Assembly (NCBI GenBank): GCA_041627475.1
Contig: JBFKQZ010000093.1
Span: 1 to 10,650, forward strand
Length of the DNA stretch: 10,650 nt
Source of the DNA: JBFGFG01 sp041627475
GTDB lineage: Bacteria > Actinomycetota > Nitriliruptoria > Nitriliruptorales > Nitriliruptoraceae
Direction of reading: 5' to 3'
The notes under the pieces are model-generated. The model did not search any database. It was given only the letters and a program-made list of their open reading frames with translations, and was not told the origin of the DNA. Both the position numbers and the translations under genes were made by a program. Shown here one piece after another: positions 6,036 to 10,650 of this stretch; positions within the stretch are counted from its first letter, which is position 1, and the number at the start of each line of letters is the position of its first letter.

Positions 6036-6488
6036 GTGGCGGTCTACCTCGCAGACGAGCAGGCGGTCGACGTCGACACCGACGACCTGCTGGCGCTGGC
6101 CCGGCACGTCCTGGACGACCGCGGCGTGCCCGACGACATGGAGCTCGCGCTGCTCCTCGTCGACGAGGACACCATCGCCGCGCTCAACGAGGAGCACCTG
6201 GGCAAGCAGGGCCCGACCGACGTGCTGGCCTTCCCGATCGACGAGCCGGGCGAGACGCCACCGGGTGTCCCGTCGATCCTCGGCGACGTCGTGCTCTGCC
6301 CGACGGTCGCGCACGGCCAGGCCGCGCAGTTCGGCCGGACGCCGCACGACGAGGTCCGCCTGCTGACGGTGCACGGCATCCTGCACCTGCTGGGCATGGA
6401 CCACGCCACCCCGACCGAGGAGGCCGAGATGTTCGGCCTCACCGACGACCTCCTGGCGTCGTACGCCGCACGGGGTGTCGGCCAGTGA
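6036..6488 (+). CDS. ybeY: Endoribonuclease YbeY (rRNA maturation factor)
   Basis: A 150-residue protein, standard YbeY length. The hallmark zinc motif HGILHLLGMDH (113-123) gives three His ligands, H113, H117 and H123. The preceding family motif TDVLAFPID (61-69), with 'ILGDVVLCP' (81-89), is present. YbeY acts in 16S rRNA 3'-end maturation and 70S quality control in the cytosol. The GTG start lies 1 nt after the phoH stop with GAGGAG (6023-6028) inside the phoH 3' end, 7 nt before it. Its stop overlaps the next gene's GTG (GTGA). A phoH-ybeY-CBS-cdd-era order is conserved in many actinobacteria and firmicutes, making the call secure. Confidence 0.94.
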   Translation: MAVYLADEQAVDVDTDDLLALARHVLDDRGVPDDMELALLLVDEDTIAALNEEHLGKQGPTDVLAFPIDEPGETPPGVPSILGDVVLCPTVAHGQAAQFGRTPHDEVRLLTVHGILHLLGMDHATPTEEAEMFGLTDDLLASYAARGVGQ

Positions 6489-7717
6489 CACCATGGCTCG
6501 TCACTGCCGCCGTCACGCTCCTGCTGACCGCGTGGGTCGCTGCTGCGGAGACCGTCGTCGAGCGGTTGCCGCTGGTGCGGGCCCTGCGGCTGCGTGAGGA
6601 CGACCTGCCCGGCGCGGCCCCGCTGCTGTGGCTGATCGAGCACCGCACGACCACCCGCAACGCGCTGCTGCTGGTGACCATCGCGGTCCGCGCGACGTTC
6701 GTGGCCGCGGCGCTGGTGCTGTTCGACGCCTGGGGTGTCGTCGCGGCCGTGCTCCTGTCGATGGTGCTCGGCGAGGTCGCCCCACGGACGTGGACGCTGC
6801 GCCACCTCGAGTCGGCCGGGCTGCGGCTGGCGCCGGGCGTCCTCCTCGCCGTGCGCCTGCTCGACCCGCCGACGCGGGTGCTGATCGACCTCGGACGGTT
6901 CCTCGTCGGCACGCGGGCCGACGTCCCCGGTCCGTACATCACCGACGACGAGGTCCGCGAGCTGCTCGTCGAGGAGGAGGCTGACGAGCCGATCGACGAG
7001 GACGAGCGGGCGATGATCACCTCGATCCTCGAGCTCGGGGACACCGTGGTCCGCGAGATCATGGTCCCGCGGCCCGACATGGTGACCGTCGACGCCGACG
7101 ACGAGCTCCGCGAGGTCATCCAGACGGTGATCGAGAACGGCCGCTCGCGCATCCCGGTCCGGCGCGGGTCCGGCGACGACATCAATGGTGTGGTGCACGC
7201 GAAGGACGTCCTCGCGCGTCTCGCGACCCGCCCGGGATCGGGGCAGTGGGCCGACCTGGTGCGCCCGGCGACGTTCGTGCCCGAGACCAAGCGCGTCGAC
7301 GAGCTGCTGCGCGAGCTCCGCGACGACGCGGTGCACATGGCCGTCGTCGTCGACGAGTACGGCGCGGTCACCGGTCTGGTGACGATCGAGGACGTGCTGG
7401 AGGAGATCGTCGGCGAGATCGTCGACGAGCACGACGACGAGGAGGAGCGGATCCAGCTGCTGCCCAGCGGCGCGATCCGGGTCGACGCGGTGCTCGCGGT
7501 CGACGACCTCGACGAGCTGCTCGGCACCGACCTGCCCGACGAGGAGTGGGACACGGTCGGTGGTCTGGTCTTCGGACTGCTCGGCCACGTGCCGAGCGAG
7601 GGTGAGTCGGTCGAGCTCGAGGGCCTACGGTTCACCGCGGAGCGGGTGCAGGGCCGGCGCGTGGCGCGGGTCCTCGTGCAGCGCCGCCCGGCCGAGGAGG
7701 ACGCCAGTGCAACCTGA
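6485..7717 (+). CDS. CNNM/CorC-type membrane protein with CBS pair (hemolysin family)
   Basis: A 410-residue protein. An N-terminal CNNM (DUF21) membrane domain covers about 1-150, with hydrophobic segments near 3-21, 59-81, 83-97 and 114-128 and the signature GEVAPRTWTLRH (96-107), equivalent to 'GE..PK.lA'. A pair of CBS domains follows at about 185-310: EIMVPRPDMVTVDADDELREV, then RSRIPVRRGSGDDINGVVHAKDVL, then HMAVVVDEYGAVTGLVTIEDVLEEIVGEI. A CorC/HlyC transporter-associated domain lies at about 325-400 (DTVGGLVFGLLGHVPSEGE). Such proteins are implicated in Mg2+/Co2+ efflux or metal homeostasis; 'hemolysin' is a historical label. Its GTG overlaps the ybeY stop by 3 nt, and its last codons overlap the cdd start by 11 nt, so it is tightly coupled within the operon. 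Confidence 0.88.
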   Translation: MTPWLVTAAVTLLLTAWVAAAETVVERLPLVRALRLREDDLPGAAPLLWLIEHRTTTRNALLLVTIAVRATFVAAALVLFDAWGVVAAVLLSMVLGEVAPRTWTLRHLESAGLRLAPGVLLAVRLLDPPTRVLIDLGRFLVGTRADVPGPYITDDEVRELLVEEEADEPIDEDERAMITSILELGDTVVREIMVPRPDMVTVDADDELREVIQTVIENGRSRIPVRRGSGDDINGVVHAKDVLARLATRPGSGQWADLVRPATFVPETKRVDELLRELRDDAVHMAVVVDEYGAVTGLVTIEDVLEEIVGEIVDEHDDEEERIQLLPSGAIRVDAVLAVDDLDELLGTDLPDEEWDTVGGLVFGLLGHVPSEGESVELEGLRFTAERVQGRRVARVLVQRRPAEEDASAT

Positions 7718-8153
7718 CCGCGAGCCCGTCGTCGTCGAGATCGACGAGGCCGACCTGCTGCACCGTGCCCGGGACGCGCGCCGGCACGCCTACGTCCCGT
7801 ACTCGGCGTTCCACGTCGGCGCGGCCGTGCTGTCCGCCTCCGGCGAGATCTACACCGGCGCGAACGTCGAGAACGCGTCCTACCCGCTGACCATCTGCGC
7901 CGAGCGGAACGCGATCTCGACCATGGTCGGCAGCGGCGACCGCGGGCCGATCCTGGCCGTGGCGGTCGTCGGCGACGGGGAGGACCCGTGCACCCCGTGC
8001 GGTGCCTGCCGACAGGTCATGGTCGAGTTCGGGCCGAGCGCCCGCGTGCTGATGTCCGGCGACGGCGGCCGGCCGCTGCGCTCGACGGCGGCCGAGCTGC
8101 TGCCGCACTTCTTCGGCCCCATGCGCCTCGCCCAGCGGACGGAGGACCTGTGA
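7707..8153 (+). CDS. cdd: Cytidine deaminase (tetrameric type)
   Basis: A 148-residue protein with the homotetrameric CDA layout: AYVPYSAFHVGAAVL (28-42), substrate-binding NVENASY (53-59), catalytic TICAERNAI with zinc ligand Cys64 and proton-shuttling Glu66, and PCGACRQVM with zinc ligands Cys98 and Cys101. It converts cytidine/deoxycytidine to uridine/deoxyuridine in pyrimidine salvage. GTG 7707 has GAGGAGG (7694-7700) about 6 nt upstream and lies inside the CBS gene's 3' end. The N-terminal ~12 residues preceding the family core are a short extension. The position just before era is a widely conserved linkage. Confidence 0.95.
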   Translation: MQPDREPVVVEIDEADLLHRARDARRHAYVPYSAFHVGAAVLSASGEIYTGANVENASYPLTICAERNAISTMVGSGDRGPILAVAVVGDGEDPCTPCGACRQVMVEFGPSARVLMSGDGGRPLRSTAAELLPHFFGPMRLAQRTEDL

Positions 8154-8233
8154 GCGCCGTCGCCCGACCGCATGCCGGGTGGAGGAGGACCGGGAGGGCG
8201 ACGTCCCGGGCGGAGCGAGGGGGAGTGTCATGA
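8150..8233 (+). CDS. Possible 27-codon ORF bridging cdd and era
   Basis: A GTG at 8150 overlaps the cdd stop (GTGA). The frame runs 27 sense codons to TGA 8231-8233, which overlaps the era ATG (ATGA). GGAGG (8141-8145) lies 4 nt before the GTG. The encoded peptide is Arg-rich (6 of 27) with Gly and Ser, unlike any family I know. Sequence that spaces two genes in this way can act as a translational coupler rather than encode a functional peptide. Chance is possible in stop-poor DNA, and no conservation can be judged here. Confidence 0.3.
   Translation: MSAVARPHAGWRRTGRATSRAERGGVS
8218..8225 (+). promoter_or_regulatory. Ribosome binding site supporting the era start
   Basis: AGGGGGAG lies 4 nt before ATG 8230. 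An in-frame GTG at 8179 has no Shine-Dalgarno and would add a 17-residue extension that is not typical of Era. Confidence 0.6.
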
Positions 8234-9168
8234 GTGGGATCGACCTCGAGGCGCTGCTCGCCGACATCAACGACCCGCTGCCGGAGGGCTTCCGGTCGGG
8301 GATGATCGCGCTGGTCGGCCGGCCGAACGTGGGCAAGTCGACGCTCCTCAACGCCATGGTCGGCGAGAAGGTGTCGATCGTCACCGACGTCCCCGGCACC
8401 ACGCGCAACGCCATCCGCGGCGTCGTCGAGCGCGAGGACGCGCAGCTCGTCTTCCTCGACACGCCCGGCGTGATGAAGCCGCGATCCCTGCTGGGCAAGC
8501 GGCTCAACGAGCTGGTCCAGGACAGCTGGGAGGGTGTCAACCTCGTCTGCTTCCTCGTCGACGTGCATGCCGGGCTGGGGCCCGGGGACCGGTGGATCGC
8601 CGAGCGCCTGAGGAGCGCGGGTGTCCCGGTGGTCTGCGTGGCCAACAAGGAGGACCTGGTCACCGACAAGCACAAGCTGCTGCCGCAGCTGACCGAGCTC
8701 GAGGAGATGCTCGACCCCCTCGAGATCGTCCCCACGTCGGCCGAGAACGGCTTCAACGTCGACACGCTGCTCGACGTGCTCGTCAGCCACCTGCCCGAGG
8801 GGCCGCGTCTGCTCCCGAAGGGCACGGTCACCGACCAGGCGGAGCGTCACCTCGTCGCCGAGCGGGTCCGAGAGGCGTTCATCTCGCGGATGCGCGAGGA
8901 ACTGCCCCACTCGATCGCGGTCACGGTCGAGAGCATCGACGAGACCGAGGACGAGGTGGTCGAGGTCTACGTCGTCATCCACGTCGAGCGGGACTCGCAG
9001 AAGGGCATCGTGATCGGGAAGGGCGGCAGCACCATCCGTGACGCCGGCACCGAGGCGCGACAGGAGCTGGAGCGCTTCTTCGGTGCGCAGGTGCACCTCG
9101 ACACGCGCGTCAAGGTCACGAAGGACTGGCAGCGCGACCCCAAGGCGCTGGGCCGACTGGGCTACTGA
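8230..9168 (+). CDS. era: GTPase Era
   Basis: A 312-residue protein, close to the usual ~300. The GTPase domain has G1 GRPNVGKS (30-37), a switch I threonine pair in PGTTRN (55-60), G3 DTPG (77-80), G4 NKED (139-142) and G5 TSAENGF (169-175). The C-terminal KH domain carries VIGKGGSTIR (261-270) and the family ending LDTRVKVTKDWQRDP..LGRLGY. Era is an essential 30S assembly GTPase that binds the 16S 3' end; ybeY in the same operon acts on the same RNA region. The N-terminus before the G domain is about 20 residues longer than in E. coli. An inverted repeat downstream (9204-9225) may mark the transcript end. Confidence 0.96.
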   Translation: MSGIDLEALLADINDPLPEGFRSGMIALVGRPNVGKSTLLNAMVGEKVSIVTDVPGTTRNAIRGVVEREDAQLVFLDTPGVMKPRSLLGKRLNELVQDSWEGVNLVCFLVDVHAGLGPGDRWIAERLRSAGVPVVCVANKEDLVTDKHKLLPQLTELEEMLDPLEIVPTSAENGFNVDTLLDVLVSHLPEGPRLLPKGTVTDQAERHLVAERVREAFISRMREELPHSIAVTVESIDETEDEVVEVYVVIHVERDSQKGIVIGKGGSTIRDAGTEARQELERFFGAQVHLDTRVKVTKDWQRDPKALGRLGY

Positions 9169-9203
9169 TCCGGCACCCACGGCCCTGACCCGACACCGGC
9201 GCC

Positions 9204-9225
9204 GGCGACACGGCATCCTGTCGCC
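9204..9225. repeat. Perfect inverted repeat downstream of era
   Basis: GGCGACA - 8 nt - TGTCGCC, a perfect 7-bp arm pair, 35 bp after the era stop and 21 bp before the DUF808 start. It is not followed by a T-run, so it is at best a weak or factor-assisted terminator. It could equally be an operator or a processing hairpin for the next gene. A CCGGCGCCGG palindrome (9196-9205) overlaps its left arm. Confidence 0.4.
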
Positions 9226-9246
9226 ACCCCGACACGGAGACCATCG

Positions 9247-10185
9247 ATGGGCGGCCTGCTCGGTCTTTTCGACGACATCGCTGCACTCGTCCGGCTCGCG
9301 GCCGCGTCCGCCGACGACGTCGCCACCGCGACCGGCAAGGCCACGTCCAAGGCCGCCGGGTTGCTCGTCGACGACGCGGCCGTGCTCCCGGGGCACATGG
9401 CGGAGGTCGTCAACGACCGCGAACTGCCCATCATCAAGCGGGTCGCGGTCGGGTCGCTGCGCACGAAACTGCTGTTCGTCGCCCCCGCCCTGCTGCTGCT
9501 GTCGGCGTTCCTGCCGGCTGCGCTGACGCCGCTGCTCGTCCTCGGTGGGCTCTACCTCGCCTACGAGGGCGCGCACAAGATCCACGGCAAGCTGACCCAC
9601 CAGCACGAGGTGAAGGGGCACGAGTCGGAGGTGCTCGCCCGCGACGAGGACGAGGTCGTCAGCGGCGCGCTGAAGACCGACACGGTGCTGTCCGCCGAGA
9701 TCCTCACGATCGCCCTGAACGAGGTGTCCGGTGACACCGGCATCGCGATGCAGGCCGTCGTGCTGGTGGTCGTCTCGATCCTGGTGACGATCCTCATCTA
9801 CGGCGCGGTCGCGCTGATCGTGCGCACCGACAACGTGGGTCTCCGCCTGATCCGTGAGGGCGGTGCCCGCGCCGACCTCGGGCGCCGGCTCGTGCGCGCG
9901 ATGCCGCAGATCATGACGGTCCTGACCGTCGTCGGCACGTTCATGATGCTGGTCGTCTCCGGCCACATCTTCGCCGAGGCACTGCACACCTACGAGATCG
10001 ACGTGGCGTACGACCTCGTCCACGCGGCCGAGGACATGGGCCGCGGCGCGCCCGGGCTCCTCGGCGGACTGGGCGGGTGGCTGCTCGACGCCGCTGCGGC
10101 CTCGGTCATCGGCCTGGTCGTCGGCATGCCGCTGGCGTTCATCGTCCCGCCGATCCAGAAGCGGTTCGGCGCCGGCCACCACTGA
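9247..10185 (+). CDS. DUF808 family multi-pass membrane protein (YedI-like)
   Basis: A 312-residue protein starting at ATG with CGGAGA (9235-9240) 6 nt upstream. The N-terminus GGLLGLFDDIAALVRLAA, then ATGKATSKAAGLLVDDAAV and ELPIIKRVAVGSLRTKLLFVAPALLLLSAF, followed by PLLVLGGLYLAYEGAHKI, matches the DUF808 pattern seen in E. coli YedI. Hydrophobic segments lie near 74-92, 96-108, 158-185, 219-243 and 278-298. The C-terminus is basic and His-rich. The function is unknown; the only cellular location supported is the membrane. An acidic or charged soluble stretch lies at about 117-145. It sits between era and a TPP-regulated thiN but probably forms its own unit, with its own ribosome site. Confidence 0.85.
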   Translation: MGGLLGLFDDIAALVRLAAASADDVATATGKATSKAAGLLVDDAAVLPGHMAEVVNDRELPIIKRVAVGSLRTKLLFVAPALLLLSAFLPAALTPLLVLGGLYLAYEGAHKIHGKLTHQHEVKGHESEVLARDEDEVVSGALKTDTVLSAEILTIALNEVSGDTGIAMQAVVLVVVSILVTILIYGAVALIVRTDNVGLRLIREGGARADLGRRLVRAMPQIMTVLTVVGTFMMLVVSGHIFAEALHTYEIDVAYDLVHAAEDMGRGAPGLLGGLGGWLLDAAAASVIGLVVGMPLAFIVPPIQKRFGAGHH

Positions 10186-10212
10186 CGCGCGGCCACGGCC
10201 GACGCACACCGG

Positions 10213-10218
10213 TACGGT
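10213..10218 (+). promoter_or_regulatory. Possible -10 box for the TPP riboswitch transcript
   Basis: TACGGT (TAnnnT) lies 13 bp before the aptamer's P1 5' strand, which would place the transcript start just upstream of P1. No clear -35 is visible. Confidence 0.35.
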
Positions 10219-10230
10219 CGCCGCACCACA

Positions 10231-10345
10231 CACGGGGAGTCCGGGCGACCGGGCTGAGAGGGTGACAGACCGCGTCACCGACCCGGACCCGCGACAGCCG
10301 TCGCTGGGTCGCACCTGATCTGGGTCATGCCAGCGGAGGGACGTG
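10231..10345 (+). ncRNA. TPP (thi-box) riboswitch
   Basis: Conserved core elements are present in order. P1 is CACG (10231-10234) pairing with CGTG (10342-10345). A GGGG P2 strand follows. P3 (GTCCGG-GCGA-CCGGGC) has a GNRA-type loop. CTGAGAG starts at 10254. The P3a-like hairpin is GGTGAC...GTCACC (10261-10279), followed by GACCC. Next come ACCTGATCTGG and P5 CTGG/CCAG with loop GTCATG. The final GCGGAGGGA is at 10333-10341. The aptamer ends 3 nt before the thiN ATG, and GGAGGG (10335-10340) in its conserved 3' core is the only well-spaced ribosome site. Control is thus probably translational, with TPP binding hiding the ribosome site. An extra helix (10286-10310) interrupts the usual short P2-P4 joint. 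Confidence 0.9.
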
Positions 10346-10348
10346 GAG

Positions 10349-10650
10349 ATGCCAGTCGCAACCACGTGGGTCGTCATCGACGACCACGGGGACCACGCAG
10401 AGGTCGGCGGTCTGCCGTCGCCCGACCGTGTGGTGTGCGCTGACTCCGGTGTCACGCTCGCGCTGGAGCTCGGGCTGGCGATCGACGTCGTGGTCGGTGA
10501 CCTCGACTCGGTGCCGGACGAGGACCTGCGGCGGGCCGAGCAGCTCGGTGCACGCATCGAGCGGCACCCGACGGTGAAGGACCGCACGGACCTCGAGCTC
10601 GCGCTGCACGTCGCCGCTGCCGACACCGACCGGCTGGTCGTCGTCGGCGG
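10349..10650 (+). CDS. thiN: Thiamine pyrophosphokinase (thiamine diphosphokinase), 3' truncated
   Basis: The first 100 residues are present and the gene runs off the right edge. Motifs match ThiN/TPK: VVCADSGVTLALELGLAID (28-46), VVVGDLDSVPDEDL (47-60, the GDxDS nucleotide and metal site) and HPTVKDRTDLELAL, the KDxTDxxxA motif, at 73-86. TPK transfers pyrophosphate from ATP to thiamine, making TPP. The ATG is 8 nt after GGAGGG inside the upstream riboswitch, consistent with repression by the product. The C-terminal thiamine-binding domain is outside the window. The SteA-type pyrophosphokinase-like protein, which has a similar GDxDS segment, was considered; KDRTDLELAL favours true ThiN. Confidence 0.88.
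   Translation, partial: MPVATTWVVIDDHGDHAEVGGLPSPDRVVCADSGVTLALELGLAIDVVVGDLDSVPDEDLRRAEQLGARIERHPTVKDRTDLELALHVAAADTDRLVVVG

Noticed and set aside
6044..7588. Long minus-strand frame opposite ybeY and the CBS-domain gene
   Set aside because: It is antisense to strongly supported genes, with His/Asp/Arg-rich translation and no family match.
8179..8229. Longer Era starting at GTG 8179
   Set aside because: There is no Shine-Dalgarno before it and it would add an atypical charged extension; ATG 8230 has a strong purine-rich site.
8017..10626. Very long minus-strand open frame (869 codons) opposite era, DUF808 and thiN
   Set aside because: It lies antisense to clear genes and to the riboswitch, and has no recognisable domain; stop-poor GC-rich DNA gives such frames by chance.

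Overview
This window is a strongly GC-rich stretch that reads as the chromosome of an actinomycetote. The evidence is frequent GTG starts, strong GGAGG-type ribosome sites, an HrcA/CIRCE heat-shock operon, a BldD-type regulator, and the conserved order hemW - hrcA - dnaJ - rsmE - phoH - ybeY - CBS/CorC - cdd - era. I cannot resolve the class. The gene content is core housekeeping; I see no mobile element, CRISPR array, rRNA or tRNA. Coding density is very high: the largest intergenic gap is about 165 bp.

Layout. The left edge carries the 3' end of hemW (+). It meets, tail to tail with 3 bp between, a two-gene minus-strand operon encoding two small membrane proteins: a holin-X/phage-holin-III-like protein and a DUF3618-like protein. 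A 164-bp divergent region with a CIRCE operator separates that pair from hrcA-dnaJ-rsmE (+). After about 99 bp comes a bldD homologue that keeps the c-di-GMP-binding signature. A tight run follows: phoH-ybeY-CNNM/CorC-cdd-era, with GTGA-type overlaps and a possible 27-codon coupling ORF between cdd and era. A DUF808 membrane protein comes next. The right edge has a TPP riboswitch directly abutting a truncated thiN (thiamine pyrophosphokinase).

How the genes work together. hrcA and dnaJ form the self-repressed heat-shock chaperone module. RsmE (16S rRNA U1498 methylation), YbeY (16S 3'-end processing and quality control), Era (30S assembly) and PhoH (P-loop ATPase, often next to ybeY) make this a ribosome-biogenesis and RNA neighbourhood. 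Cdd is pyrimidine salvage. ThiN makes TPP, and its mRNA carries a TPP aptamer, so a direct product-feedback loop is likely.

Most notable points: the TPP aptamer contains the apparent Shine-Dalgarno and ends 3 nt before the thiN start; it has an additional 10-bp helix in its P2-P4 joining region; the BldD homologue lies in the hrcA-phoH locus; the mini-ORF overlaps both cdd and era; and rsmE, next to bldD, has a lone TTA codon. I did not find a convincing wholly new system.
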